Shown: positions 38,642-52,600 of the stretch, in pieces
How positions within the stretch are numbered: position 1 is the first letter of the stretch
Layout: each line of letters begins with the position of its first letter
Assembly (NCBI RefSeq): GCF_015832195.1
Contig: NC_052045.1
Span: forward strand, 2,356,001 to 2,420,000
Direction: 5' to 3'
Source: Motacilla alba alba
Lineage: Eukaryota > Chordata > Aves > Passeriformes > Motacillidae
Length of the DNA: 64,000 nucleotides
Translations under genes and position numbers: made by a program
Notes under the pieces: generated by a model
Database searches by the model: none
What the model was told of the DNA's origin: nothing
Seen by the model: only the letters and a program-made list of their open reading frames with translations

Positions 38642-41600
38642 ATAAAAGAGTTTTTTTGTTTAAGGAAGAAAAATGAACTAAAGCAAAAGAAGGGTGTTAA
38701 ATGAGGTGGAAAGTGCCTATTATCAGATTTTTTGAATTGTTTGTGCAGTTCTGGAGTCACCAGAGTCACTTCAGTTGCTTCAGTCCCAGCAGTGAGGGCA
38801 CTCTGGTGATCACAGAAGGGAAATTCAGTTAAGGCCAAGTTCTGTCCAACATCTTCCTTCTGCATGACAAAAGTTCTTTGCTAAATTCTCTGCTGCCTGT
38901 GTTTCCAGTTTTAAAGTTGAATATGATCACAACCCGAACAAAAAGCTTTGTGTAAATCAACTGAATAATGGTGAAGTGCTTGGATAATGGAGGGAAATAG
39001 GCTGAGAAGAAAACTGACCAGACCTTTTGTTGGGTAAGAATATTTTAACTATAAAACCACTGCACTGTTAGAAGTAAACACACCAATATGACATAACAAA
39101 TATTTCTGCCTTCCTAAAATTCACCAGCTCCGTGACTTGAAATGTATTGTCTTTATAGAGATAGAAATTAAATATATCCATCTAGAAATAGCAGAAAAGT
39201 GCACCTGAAATTCAGATTGTATTAGAAAAGAGCAGAGGTTTTCCCAGCCCTTGTGGCCGGGACATGGAGCAGCAAACTCAGGAAATGACGATGGAATTTT
39301 AACACTTGTTGTTACTTGGCCTGCTGCAGTCACCACAGAAAATCCTGAAAGCTCCTTCCCCACACATTCCAGAGCCAAGACCAAGAGTGGGTACTGAGCC
39401 ACAACTGCTTGAGGTCAGACCCCAAACCTCATCACCTGCTTTCAGACTGTCAATTCTGCTTGGGCAAATGCCTGAGAATGAAAATACTTCATGAGGAACA
39501 CCGTAGGTAGCCCAGTGCTAAAAATACTCTGTATTACCAGCAAGAGAAGCCAAAATTCACAATGATTATTCCATTCACACGTGGCTGCCATTCTGCAGCA
39601 GAAAGGAACTTTGGAGTACACTGAAAGAACACCATTGATTCCTGTCATACTGACAGAAAAAGGCCTGGTTGAGAGGTTTGGGCATGGAGGACAAGGAAAT
39701 ATGAAAGAGTCAAGAGAGTTTTGTCCTTGAAGAGTAACCATGGATGGCTTTATTCCACATCTCCACTGCCACGGCAGGAACTGCCCAGCTCCTTCCTCCA
39801 GAGCGAGCAGAACCAGTCAAAGCAACCAGACACAAAGTTTAATTTCTGCTTTCTGCTGCAGTCACAGACACTGCCAGGCATGGGGCCGGGTCCCTGCTGT
39901 GGGGCCTCTCTGAGAAGAGACAATTTGCTCTAAAGAAAAATCATCCTTGGTCTTTTCCACTGGATTTAGAAGAGCTTTGGTATTTTTTAGCTGGAATTGT
40001 ATTTACTCAAATTATGAAAAATGACAGCCATTTCATTGATTGCACACAATTGTTTGTGAAAATTAAAGTACCCTGAAATGATTGAATACTTTGACATTTA
40101 AGGAAAAAAAGCATTTACCCCAAATAATTTCTAAATTTATCTTCATTACGCTTTCTGATTTAAAATTTTAATTTGAAAATGGTACAGCAAAACATGATTT
40201 TATCAGAAATTAGTGTTTTGATTTAACTTTCAGAGAAAAAATCCTGCCTTTTTTAAAGCATCTTTTAGAATTTTTATTCATTATGAGCTATTTGAACACC
40301 TCAGATAATTTTTTTGGCAGGTCTTAAATGAAATAGAAAAAATATGAGTTAATCTGGCAAATGAACAGCTCCTCAGAGTAGCTGACAGCACATGAAAAAG
40401 GACTGATGCCTGTTTCAGTTTGTGTTATTAATTCAAAAGTAGGACTTGCAGGAATTTTCAATACTGGGTTTGGTGAGGATAATTTTAAATGGATGCTTAA
40501 TATATTAAAATGTATCAAACATGCAAAAAATAGAAATAACATTTCAGTACTTGTCTACCATCAGTTCAGAGTAAAAAAACCCAATAAAATACTTTAGAAC
40601 AAGAGCCAATTTGTAAATTAAACTTCCTCGAACACAGCCAATTTGCAAAGAATCACCTTATTTGTTTTCTGCAAAATCCAAGTGAAACCTTGGTGAGTGG
40701 AAGCTCCGATTGCCAAGGCCAAACCAATCCTTCCAGACAAGCACGTGCACCCCCACTGTGCAAGCATTTCATTCGTTTAAAGCCACATTTAGAGCTCTGT
40801 TTCCACTGTAAATCCAGTGTTTATTTCACTGCACAGGAAGCAAACCAACACGGGGGATTATCACACATCAGGAAAGCTGCAAGGAATCCAAAGTCAACAG
40901 AGCTCATTTGCCCAGGTCTTAGGAACATTCTACTTTGTGGCCAGCTGTTTTGTTCCTGCATTATTTTGTTTTGGAGGAATTATCTCCTGGCTTCTTTTAA
41001 AATAAATCAGATATGCAAGACAAAAGTTGGACACATTTACCCTAGAAACTGGGTCAAAAGATATTTCTTTTAAGATTCTTTTTTTTTTTTTTTCAAGACC
41101 CTACATAAAAGCACAATGTGTTAACCAGGGCAAGGAGAAACACAGAGTGCCTTATTTTGTGTTAAATAAACTAAGCTGGTAGAGCAGCAACACTCTGCAA
41201 TTATTTATTAGGTGAAAAACATTGCCTGGTTGCAAAAAGAATGTGCTTTAAATGTTGTGAAGTTTGTTGGAGTGAAGAAAACAGCCAAACTCAAAGATAC
41301 GGTGTTTCTGTTTATGTGAAGCTGATCACACTGATCTTAAAAAATTTATTTCAAGTGCAAGATGGATCCCATATGAAGTTCATACCTTCCTATTAAATAG
41401 TGTAAAAAGATCAGTCTGCATTCCCCTAAAAACACACTAAAAATTGCATCAAGGAGTACAACTTGGATATGCTGGTCAGAAACTGAGAAAGGCTCATTTC
41501 AAACTTCTTGGTAGATTCACAGCTATTTATATTAAAAGATGACTCCAAGGCATGAGCAAATAAGGAAACTCCAGCACATTTCTACCACACCAGCTGTAAG

Positions 41601-42494
41601 CAGATGGGAGAGAATTAATTATCAAAAGGAGTTAAGTGTAAGATAGATTCTTGTTCCTGCAAAGGAACATCACATAAATTACCAGGGCAACATGGGAAGA
41701 TTTCTAGGCTAACATGAAGTTAAAATAGTGCACTGTGTGGATAAATCCGGGCTGCCTCAGAGTTGCAAATGGTATTTTTCCAAGGTTTATGAGTAATCAG
41801 TGGAAGGATGTCGGTGAGTTCTGCTCGCCTCCAATTTCTGCTCAGCCTCTACGGATCAGTGCACCTGAGCCTGTGTCTCCCTTGGGAGCTTATTATGCAG
41901 TAAATAAAGCTGTAAATTTGCAGGGGCCTCTGCACTTGCTGCACTTGTGGACACTGTTAATGTGCCCTAAGAACCCTCTGCAAAGTTCACTCTCCTTTTT
42001 CAAAAGTGAGCAGCGCTGGGCACAGAGGAGCCCCGTGAGGAATCTGGATGGATCACTGAAGGAAATGTGATTTCTCATCTGCACTTACTCCAGAAACAAC
42101 AGAGCTGCCCCTCCGTGTGCCTGAGCGCTGGGAAGTCACTCCTTACCCACCCTCAGGTTTCCTGCACCTGGATCCTCCTCCACCACAGCTGCCAGCACCA
42201 TGGTTAGCCCTCACCTTGCTGCAGACATCACAGCTCTGCCTCCTTGTTAGAGAACCACACCAATAAAAAAGCAAATTGAACCATAAATCACAGGATCAAG
42301 TGCAAAACAGAAACTCCTGCTCTTGGGGCTGTGTTAAACGCTGCGCTCCGGGGTTCAGAAAAGGCTGTGCACAAACTGCAGTGTAACCTTGAACACGATC
42401 TGAGCTGAGCGTGAACAGCACAGCTGAGGAATGGTTCGGGAGGTAAAGCATGGCAGGGAAAGTTCTGGAAACTCTTCCATGGAAGCTGTTCCAT
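38642..42494. other. Unique non-coding DNA
   Basis: No gene found. A T-rich run lies at about 41078-41094. The 127-codon plus frame at 40690-41073 has no domain I recognise and no supporting context. From about 42290 the sequence becomes more GC-rich on approach to the CR1 pair. Confidence 0.5.
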
Positions 42495-42730
42495 GTGTGC
42501 CAAGGGAGCTCCAGCTTGGACACGAAGAACAGTTTCCTCATGGAAAGGGCTGTCAAGCACAGAAGGGGCTGCCCAGGGAGCTGGTGGAGTCTCCATCCTG
42601 GAGCAGTTCAAGCCATCACTGGATGCTGGGCTTCGTCCTCTGTCTGTCTGACAAGCTGGGCATTGCTCACAGGTTGGACTCGGTGACTTTGGAGGTCTTT
42701 TCAGCTTTAATGACTGGGAGATTCTGTGAC
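42495..42730 (+). mobile_element. CR1 LINE 3' fragment (left half of tail-to-tail pair)
   Basis: Sense-strand CR1 landmarks appear in order: a GGAAAGGGCTGTCAAGCAC block, GGGGCTGCCCAGGGAGCTGG, then GGTTGGACTCGGTGACTTTG near the end, and a terminal ATTCTGTGAC at 42721-42730 that is a relic of the 8-bp tail repeat. This is the C-terminal coding and 3' untranslated part of a 5'-truncated copy. Diverged, with stops and indels, so not active. The left boundary is approximate. Confidence 0.85.
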
Positions 42731-42736
42731 TATAAA

Positions 42737-42972
42737 GTCATGGAATCACAGAAGAGTTTGGGTTGGAAGGGACTGTCAAAGGCCATCTGGTCCAAGCCCA
42801 GGGACATCTTGCACCTGGCCAAGCTGTCAGAGTCCCATCCATCCTGACCTTGAACATTTTCAGGGGTCCATCCATCACCTTTCTGGGCAATCTGTGCTGG
42901 TGTTTTACCACCACCATTGTAAAAACATCTTCCTCACATATAATGTAAACCAACGCTCTTTTGGCTTAAAAC
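42737..42972 (-). mobile_element. CR1 LINE 3' fragment (right half of tail-to-tail pair)
   Basis: Read on the + strand it starts with ATGGAATCACAGAAG and TTGGGTTGGAAGGGACTGTC, the reverse complement of a CR1 3' end, and continues with antisense landmarks such as CTTGAACATTTTCAGGGG. The copy therefore lies on the minus strand, and its tail abuts the tail of the + strand CR1 ending at 42730, with only about 6 bp between. 5'-truncated near 42972. Confidence 0.88.
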
Positions 42973-45900
42973 CACACAGCTAAACTCTCTAAGATCCAGT
43001 GGTGCTTGAAGCCCTCAGCAAAAGATTTCATTTCTTTTCCAGCAGCAAGCTGAACATCTGCAAATGTTACACCTTAGAAGACTTCTGTGCTCTTATCTCA
43101 AAGCAAAAGCTGAAGCTACAAACCCAAAGATGATATTTATTAAAGTTAATTAAATTGGTTAAAAATTAAAATCAATTCTCAAAAGCTAATATCTGCTTTT
43201 CTTCTGTTGCACTGAACAGAAAAGAAAAATTTTCTCACTGTTCCTATCAGAACTTCCTCAGGTATGCCATTTCATAGACCATAATAGCCTGGGTAAGTCT
43301 TTGGATTCTGCATTCCTTGTTTTTCTACAATTTCTTTTATTAAAGCATCAGCTTGCAAATGCATGATGAAATCCCATTTTCTGTGAAAAGGAAAAAAAAA
43401 AACAACAAAACAAAGCAGCAGCAAGAATTCCAGAACCAACAGTGCTTCTATCATTCATGGCTGCAGAGAAAGAAAAAAAAACAACAAAAAAACCCCAGAA
43501 AAGATAGCAAGATTCATATGACCAAATGGAATTTCTTCCAAAGACAGCCATCCTCAAAATACAATATTAATACAAAGAAAAAAACCCCTCCTGATTCTTT
43601 CTAGAGTGCCCTTCACTAAACTTGAGCACACGAGAATGACAGTGCTGACAGCACATTCTTCCTCTGCATCCATTGCAAGTGACCAAGTTGTGGAATCAGA
43701 GCCAGGAATCATTTTTACATTAATGCCTAGAAAAGTAGAATTTTCCAGGCTGTTAATGCTAAGGATTCAAGCTTATAGAGCAAAATAAAGAGCAGAGAAA
43801 TGGAAAAAACCCCAAAGCTGTACCATGCTAGCACTACTCGATCCGTAGGACTTTATGACTTCAATAGTGACACTCAACCTTAAATTAAAGGACTTTTCCC
43901 AGTATTTCAGGGTGCTGTATCAGGCTGAAAACAGAAAATGATAAGCCTCTGCACAGTGAAATAGGTACACACACATCTACATGAGCTGAATTATTTGAGG
44001 ATAATTCAACTCATCACATTATTTGTAGCATTTCTTAAAGCAGGATATGAATATATTCAGCTGAAGGCTTTCCAATACAATTTGCAAGGAGTTATGAGAA
44101 TTGGATGTATTTTTCCTTTTGTAATATACACTCCATCACTCCTCCAAAGCTATTGCCATTTCTGTAATGAATATTTCTGATTATTTATAGCAGAGTAAGG
44201 GTCAGGGAGCATTAGAAATTGGACTCCTGTGGAACAGAGCTGCATCCCACGATCCAGTGCTAGCAGGCAAACTCTGAGACTTCCTTTCCTGTGCTGTTTG
44301 TGACCTCAGTCCTGACCTGTCTGTAAATGGGAGAGGTAAATATCTCTGCTTCCAGCTCTGTCCAAGGTACCTGACAACCAAATATCAGGTAGCTGAACAT
44401 GACTGAGTGTGTCCAGCTACTGAGTCTGCTTTAATCCTCAATCCCAAATATCACATCAAGCCTACCAGAAAATAGAATTATGAATTTAAGCCCTGAAATC
44501 ACTCAGAATTGCTCATTATTATTCCTAATAAATTGAGAAATCCAGATTTGCAGTGGTCCCAGCATTCTTTCCCATCTAAACACCGACTGGAGAACTTCTA
44601 AATATTTTGATTAAAAATCTCTTGGCAAAAGTTGGAATCGATGCCAACTGCTCTCTGTCCTACTCATTTTGATACTTCCATAGCCAGGGAAGGTTCTGTG
44701 TGTGTGGATGTTTGGATGATAAACAGTTTTCCTGAGCAGCATGCTTTGAAATTATTTGAATATTTGAAAATTAGTGAATGCGTTCTTATATATCTGCAAA
44801 AATCATAATTAATGCTACAAGCATAGCACACAAGGAAAAGATGAGGCTCAGAGGATGGGACTCTTTAGAGATTTATCAGAGTTATCAGATCTTGTGAGTT
44901 ACAAAGTATTAGGAGCTAAATCCATAAAAGACATGGGTTTTGCCCTGAGCTGTTTTAATGGGTTAAAAGACATCTCAGAGACAAAAGCAATTAGTGACTA
45001 AATTCAGGAATTGGTAATGCCATCTTGATATGGAGCTGAAGATGCCGGGGGTTCCATTTGAATCTTTTTGATGTTCTGAGTTTTAGTTAATGATAATTCC
45101 CTTTCTGCAGGAGTTCTGCATCTCACTGTACTCAGACAGCAAAATCCTGTTCTCTCCAAACATCCCCCACCCCTCCAGTCTAAACATCGTGGAGAGTTGC
45201 TAAGATTTTGAAAGATAATTTTTTAAATATTCATAATAAATATGACAGAAAATTATATCAATACTGTGTTAGGGTCCAGAGAATGAGCAGCCATAGAAAA
45301 CTGTAAATATTTGTCCATGAATATCTATTTAAAATATTGAGAAGAAGTTTTGGAATGCAATTTTGTGCTAAAATCTTGTCTCATTATAGGTTAAGCCTAC
45401 CCAGGTGACTTTATTAGATTATAAAAAGCAGTCAGTTCAATTGAACAGAAGATAAACAGTGTAATATTTGTTCTTGGACTTTCCCATATTCCCTGAAAAT
45501 TGATGACATTCTTAATGGTAGTTTAAAAATAGGAATGTGTATATTTGTGCATGTAATATGTTTTTTTATATTCAAAATCACTTTCTCTTAAAACATTTAA
45601 TTATTAAGAAGTGGTGTAGAGCCATTTTTCTATTTTGGGAGCCAGCAAAGCTGTTGTTACAACCAACCTCCTGAAATCAGCAGTTCCAGCAAGATGGCAA
45701 TTTACTACTAAAATATAATTTTAATAATTTATTTATTAAATCACAATGTGATTGGAGTAAAATGCAAGAAATGCAAGTGGCCAGGAAAAGCAGGAACTCC
45801 ATTCACCTCTCCTTGTATATAAAGATGTGTGTTTGTGTGCCTTGACTCTCAAACTGCCCTGTAAAAGGTGATCCAGTGAGAATCTGAAGGATCTTCTGGA

Positions 45901-47814
45901 TCTTCCTATTCAGAAATAAATTCAGGAAAGGGATCCACAAAGTCCAATCTCTTGCATGACTTCCTTGAGGGAAGTTTTTCCAAAACTGCCGGGCAGCAGC
46001 AGCAAGCACAGCTGTGGGAAGTGTGCCCATGTAGAACCCAAATACTGATAATTCTGTGTATGCTCCCTAATTATGTCTATTTACCTAACTAGCTGCTAAA
46101 CCAGGGGCTTAGAATGAGGGATGAGGGGAACAGGAAGTATTTGGAAGAGCACATGTCTGAACATCTCAGAAAAAAAGAGTTTGAAGAGACAAAATTTTGT
46201 TTTGCTCAATGAAAACACCGGCACCGGTCTCAGCCAAGCTTTTAAAGTTGTCTCTGCACACTGAAAGGCAAACAGCAGTTTTGTTTCTGCCTGTAAAAAC
46301 CAAAATACAATAGAGCAAAAGGCAACTTGGTGTACTTCAGGATGTTGTAGCAGCCTCCAGGGACTGTAATGAACAGCTTCTTTGTAAAAAGGTTAGTGCC
46401 TGCAGTGATGACACCCTCTAGGGCTGTATAGGCACCTTTGAATATTCAATGGTTTTTGTCTATTGGGCCATTCCTTGCAAACAAGTTATTAATGAGTTAT
46501 GAGTGCAAGTGATGAGGAAAGGCCATTGCTCTGCATGGGTTGTGCAGGAACATCCACCAATGCCTTTCCACAGCACTGTCTTTAATGTTCAGGTATACAA
46601 ATATAATTCACCCAGCTATCATTTTTTTGTTAACTGCACTTTGCAAACAGTGCAGAGCAATTTGATGTCTCTCAAGGTGGATAATAGCATGAATAATTCA
46701 TTAAGCTCCCCGGAGTTAATGTTGTTGTACTCAAGGTTAAGTATTCCCCCATCTCCATATAAGGAATTACTTGATTGCTTACCTTAAAAATGAACTTTCT
46801 TAAGAACCCCATTGTATAAATAATAGGATATGTCTGACTGCCATGATTTGTAAGCTGCTCCATCAAGGCACCAGCAAATAACCACACACTCAACAAGCTT
46901 ACATTTTTTTCTTTTTAGATGTGCTACAACTCTATAACAAACACACCTGTTTAGTAAAAATACCCTGTCTATGAGGCAATTTTTACTCCTTCCTTTGAGA
47001 ATGATGAAGGTGATTTTGGTTATTAAGGACTATACTAAAAATAGAAAGCAAAATCAAGGGACCATGTCCAGGTTGGCCACGAGCTTAATAAAGATTAATC
47101 AAACTACCAAGAGAAAAGCAACGTGCTATTTAGTCAACATCACAAATAAGCTGTAGCATTCGGATTATCCTTGGACAAACTGGGGGCAGGGGGGGCCCTC
47201 TAAGAAAGGAGGCCATGGAATCAAGCCAAGCTGTTTGGCTGGTGGTGGGTTTAATTAAAAGCAGCAGCCAGGCAGCTCCCCACGTTGAGCTGCAGCTCAG
47301 CAAACGACTCACCGTGTCCTCTACCTGTGAGTCCTTCTGCAGGGCAAGATCAGAAACTGCCAAAGAGAAAATATTTCCTGACAAGAGCAGCCTTCACCTC
47401 TCGCCAACAGCTTGCTGATCAGACTCCTGTTGAAGCCAGGCAGAAACAAGGGCTGGGCTGAGCCTCTCTGAAGGGACTCAGCATCCTGAGCAGGCACTGT
47501 GAACTCTCCAAGGGATGATGCACTGCAGGAGAGATTCCCTTCCACAGGACACTGAGAGAAATCACCCCAGTGCTCCTGGACACGAGTCACCTCGCGCTTG
47601 CAGAGTCCTCAGAGGCTCCCAGGCACATGGTAAAAGATCATTTATGTTTATGGTTTAATTACCTGGCTGGCTACAGAGGCTTGTTCATGAAGAGATGGTG
47701 AAACTCCTGCTGCAAGATGAGGCTCAGCACCCTACCCTGCAGCATGCTCCATCCCAGAGCAGGGATGTGACAGAACTTGATTGTTGCAATGAATTTGCAG
47801 GGGTCAGGCCATGG
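42973..47814. other. Unique non-coding DNA
   Basis: No gene recognised. Two A/C-rich tracts lie near 43387-43412 and 43471-43499. The interval 43600-47600 is mostly plain AT-rich sequence; 47160-47640 is more GC-rich and produces overlapping short frames on both strands that I attribute to composition. Confidence 0.5.
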
Positions 47815-48182
47815 TGTGCAGCACATAACCAGCTTCTAAGTTTGTTACCAAAGCCTTAGGAATAAGTCAAGCCTATTGGAACATAAATTGTGCTAAATTA
47901 AGAAAGAAGAGGCGGAGAAACTGAATACCAAGAGATGGATAACAGAGGACTGTGAGACACCTGGACTGTAACAATCACACACCGTGAGAAATGCAGGCAG
48001 AGAATGAGGGAACAAGACAAAGACACCAGTCAAGAAGTGTGTACTTAGTAGTTTGTGAAATCTATAAATATGTGTGTAATGTAAACAATAAACAGCTTCT
48101 GCCTGGTAATACTGGGCAGTTCTACAGGAGTCCTGGATTTCCCAGTACTCGGTAGCACCTCTCAGTGTCTAGGCACTGAACA
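47815..48182 (+). mobile_element. Candidate solo LTR, different family
   Basis: A 368-bp segment with the architecture of an LTR: it starts TGTGCAG and ends CTGAACA (the ends are inverted complements with one mismatch), with a TATA box TATAAATA at 48063-48070 and a polyadenylation signal AATAAA at 48087-48092 followed by about 90 bases. The order TATA, AATAAA, short tail fits U3-R-U5 on the + strand. I found no clean target duplication, and no retroviral genes adjoin it. It shows no clear similarity to the other LTRs in the window. It may instead be unique sequence with chance signals. Confidence 0.45.
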
Positions 48183-49312
48183 TGGGAAACGATGCAGAGT
48201 CTGCTGCAGCTTCACTGCATTCTGCCAGTACACTTTGAGGGCAGACTCAAGTACTGCTTCCTTGGTTTCTGCCACCACGGAGGCCCTGCCTGTTCAGCTG
48301 ACTTCCACCTCTCTTATTTCTTGCTGCAGCAAATGATAACAAATTATTAATTTGTCTGCAGATGACATTTACTGCAGAAAGCAGAAAGCTACACCAAAGA
48401 GAATGGTAAGTACAATAGCTTAAACATGTCTAAGTGCCAGCTACCAGGCACTGTCATCATAAAACAAATTAGCAAGGTTTGTGCTCTGCTGATGAAATAA
48501 TAGTCTGAGCTGTGAAAACTGTACTCACAGACCAGCCCTGAACTCCAAAGGAAGCCTCACTTAACAAGCCCAGGGAGCTAAAACACAACCAATCACCACT
48601 TATCCATTATTCACATTTAACAAAGAGGAAATTTCTTGTGGGGAATTGCAGACTGAGGCTATGGTTTCCTAACATTAGCAAAGGCACAGGACACACGTCC
48701 AACTGTGGATTTCACAGCATTCAGGTGAAAAACAAAAGTTATGTAAGAAATTGTTATTATGGGAGAAAGACAATGGCTTCTCTGAAAACTGTTAACCAAC
48801 AAAGTCAAGAACTCTTCCTTTTCAAGGCGTGCATGCACAAAATCCTTTTTCTTTCTGACAAAGCAGGCCTGCAGCCTGAATGTGATAGAAAGTTTGGAAC
48901 ACTGACTTGAAATTACAGATAGCAGGTTAACAATTCCAGCAGGCAGACTTAAAAAGATCAGGTTACATGTTTTCTATCTTTAATGACAAAGTAATAACCA
49001 CAGATTAATTTAAATCCTTTTGAATGTACCCAACACATCGACAGTTGCAGGGACACAAAAGCCCATAGAAGACACAACAGGTTTGCATCTTCACTTCCTT
49101 TCAGGGACCTTACCTGGAATCTCTTACAGCTAAAACTGATTACCCAAGCTGAATGACTGACAGCATTTCCTCAAGTGACATGAATAAGTGTCTGTGATGC
49201 CTACATCATTTCTGGAGCATTTTAATTATGAGTAGAAGCAGACAGGGTGCAGCATCACAGGCTCATCCCTGGAGAAAACCTCACGGTGCCTTCACAAGCA
49301 AGAGGGTTCTCA
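48183..49312. other. Unique non-coding DNA
   Basis: No gene or repeat recognised. The 90-codon plus frame at 48638-48910 has no known domain. Confidence 0.5.
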
Positions 49313-49605
49313 ATGAATCACAGAATTTTGAGGTTGGAAGAGACCTTTAAGATCATCGAGTCCAACCCATGTTCTAGCACCTCAGCAAGATCATGGCACC
49401 AAGTGCCACATCCAGGCTGTTTTTAAACACATCCAGGGATGGTGACTCCACCACCTCCCTGGGCAGATGATTCCAGTATTTGACCACTCTTTCTGTGAAA
49501 AACTTCCTCCTTAATTCCAGCCTGGATCTCCCTTGGCACAGCTTGAGACTGCGTCCTCTTGTTCTGTCTGTTGTTACCCGGAGAAATGCAACAATAATCC
49601 CACAC
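49313..49605 (-). mobile_element. CR1 LINE fragment with ORF2 C-terminal remnant
   Basis: The left end has the antisense CR1 tail (AATCACAGAATTTTGAGGTTGG). On the minus strand, 49619-49374 is open and the reading passes through the conserved end of CR1 ORF2: TDRTRGRS, then [20 protein letters not shown] and ESPSLDVFK. This is the extreme C-terminus of the reverse transcriptase polyprotein, beyond the catalytic domain, so the copy encodes no enzyme. The best-preserved CR1 in the window, which suggests it is the youngest of them. The 5' truncation point, near 49600, is approximate. Confidence 0.92.
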
Positions 49606-52600
49606 CAAACCCAAACCAAGCAAACTGAGATTTACAGGACGGTGGCTGCGGATGCCTGGCAAGCCACAGAGCTCTGAGCTCCAATTCCCCATCACTGCAC
49701 TGCTCACATTGCCCAGCAGATGAGTTTGCCCTGCTGGCAGCGTGGCTGTGTCCATCCAACATTTCCTGTTGGACACCAACGCCAGCCCATCACTATTGCC
49801 AAACCCCAGGAAAGGTTCCCCATGGCTTTTCCCAGAAACTTTCCAAATCACTGCAGTTGAGTGGGCTTGATTACTTTTTACTGACTTTTCTTCTCCACAT
49901 AGAAGTCTTACATATGTAACTTTTTCTTACGATTATTTTAGTCTCAGATGTTGGTGACAGCATACAGCAATCACACCAGGGAGTTTATCAAGGCAGAGAT
50001 GCTGTTGCTGGATTAATGTTTCAGAATAATGACAATAAGTGATGCCAAACAACAGATTGGCAAAATGGAAAATGTCAGCACAGCTTTGAAAAATACATGT
50101 GAAGAATTATTTCTTTATTCATTTCTATTCTTAGGACGACTCTTCTCTTTTAATTATGTCCTACTCTTGGAATTTCATGTTCAATCTTACTTCAGATCTC
50201 CATCTCTCATAATTTCATTTGAAAATGCAGTTATTGAGTGTACCCTGGCAGAAATGTGGGGTGTTTATTAATAAATTATTATTAGCTTCTAAATAAAATG
50301 TGTCTTAAAAATATTTGCTTTTCATAGCTGCTATGAAAATTCCACCTCTTAAATATGTCAACAACAGAAATTTAATAAAGATCTTTAAAATTCATAACTT
50401 TTTTTGTGTTATCTTCATATCAGCATCATTCAAAGTTGGCCAGTTAGGAAATTATATAATTAAAATTACATTTATGATGAACACTTAAAAATATGAGCAC
50501 AAAGACAGGATTTGAGAAGAATATCCATCCTGACCTCTCAAATTAATTTCTGAAAACCCCTGTCATTCCCACAGCTTGACAACCCTCCAATAAATAACAA
50601 GCTGACAATTCTCCCTTGATACCACACCACTTTTCTCCTTTAGTTTTATCAGATTTTGACTTGGCATTATCAGCTTTGATTTTATTTTATGATATTCTAC
50701 GAGTGTCTCATAAACCCAAATGAAAACATATTAAACTCTTTCTAACTTCCTGAGCAAAACTTCCTCAAACAGCACCAAGGACAGAGCAACAACATGATTT
50801 TTTCTCACTTTACCCATCTTGAAAAAGAGTATTTTCCAGTACAACTTTCCAGTATTATTTTCCAGTACAAATCCCAACACCTCTCTCTGTATTACAGGAA
50901 GACACATGGCTGAATTATGATAATAATTTCTATTGAATTTATAATAAAGTAAAAAAAAAAAAAACAAAACCACTGAATTTCACGAAATGGGGAAAACTTT
51001 CATTTATCCTCCCATCATGTCCTTCTCTGCAGCTGTGGATCAGATTTGAAGGACGTGGGCTAAATAAAGTCCTCAGAGATGCTGACAAGATGTCATCCTG
51101 CTCATTTTTGTAGTCTGGTTTATTTTCTGGAAAGAATAAATAATTTTGTGCTTCCTTGCCTAATCTGTCTGCAAACCATTTCATTGTCAAATTATGCAGG
51201 ATTTATGAATATTTCTAATATGACAAGAGTACAATTCTTTCCTTACTGCTTTATACTTTTCTGGAAGGCCTGTCACAGCCTCGCCAGGTTTTCAGATGCT
51301 GCTCTTCAATTAGCATGTGTGGCCCATTTATCATTTAATATTTGTTAAACAATTGTTGCTGTTTCTCTATTAGGTCAGACAATTGTCAGATAATATACAT
51401 TTCCTTTTACTATTTTGAATGTGGAAATATTTTATCAGTACCTCTCATATCAATCAACACCTTACTATTCTCCACATAATAGAGATATAGATTGATATAG
51501 ATTAATCTCCACATCTTGTAGTCTGTGCACAGACAGGGTTAAATTTCCAGTTCTCTCCAGATCAACAGTTATTCAACCAGTTTCATCCTGAAATAATTTC
51601 ATCTCTGATTTTTAATACCTTCCCTCATTTGGTTTACAAGTATTTCCTAATCTCTGAGGAAAAACAAAACTGTCAGACAAAAAAACCCTCCAATAATTTG
51701 TTGCCTAAAAAGGGTTCTTTTTTATATTTTCAGAGGTAACAAATGAAAATGCAAAAAGCATAAAGAACAGGAAAAAAATCCCTTTCAGCTGCATGCATGA
51801 GATCCAAATGGGACCTACTGCACTGGCTAGACAATCCAGATGAATAAAGGGAATTTCTGCAATGGTGATCTGTTATTCATAAGTTCAGAATATTCTGCCG
51901 AGGTGCTGTGAAAGTTTTTGTCATTGAGGGTCTCTAATCTGAGTCTCCCCTTTTCCTTCTAATTTCATGGATCCGACAGAAGCTCAAGGGGCGCCTTGGG
52001 AAATCATCCTTTTTCGTGGCCATTTGTGTTTTTTGGGTTTTTTCAAAGTCAGGCAACTCTGAGCTCGTGTTTGCCAAAAGCACCAGAGCTGAGACTGTCA
52101 CCGAGCTGCTGCTGCTGCTGCTGGGGAGCCAGGCTGAGGGAACATCTCTGAGCCCTCCTCTGCAGCCAGCCTGGCTGCTGCCGAGTGCTCTTCAAACTCA
52201 TCCACCATCAAACACTTTTAAAGTCTAGATATGTCATGCAGCTCTGTGAAATTATTATTTTCCAGGACAACTCGACCTCCACGTGTTCCTTAAAATATAT
52301 GTACATCAACTTAAGTGCGTCTAGAGAAACAGATTTCAGTTTAGTCCATTAAGTTTAAACATTCTGAAAGTTTTTAGTAAGTTGAACAAAGGTCAGCTAG
52401 AAGAGATGGAAAGGTTTTGGTTTTCTTATCTGTAACATGTCTGCTATTCTCTGGCAGACAAGCACACTTGATCAAGGATATTTCATCAAGGGTAACAAGA
52501 GTATTAAGATTTGTTACAAGGAAAAGCAAAACTCAATAGGTCCACACTGAAATTGGGCTGGAAAGACAGCAACTGAGTTTATAATTTAGAGAAAAATTTT

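Noticed and set aside
40690..41073. 127-codon plus-strand frame
   Set aside because: No recognisable motif and no supporting context; treated as chance.
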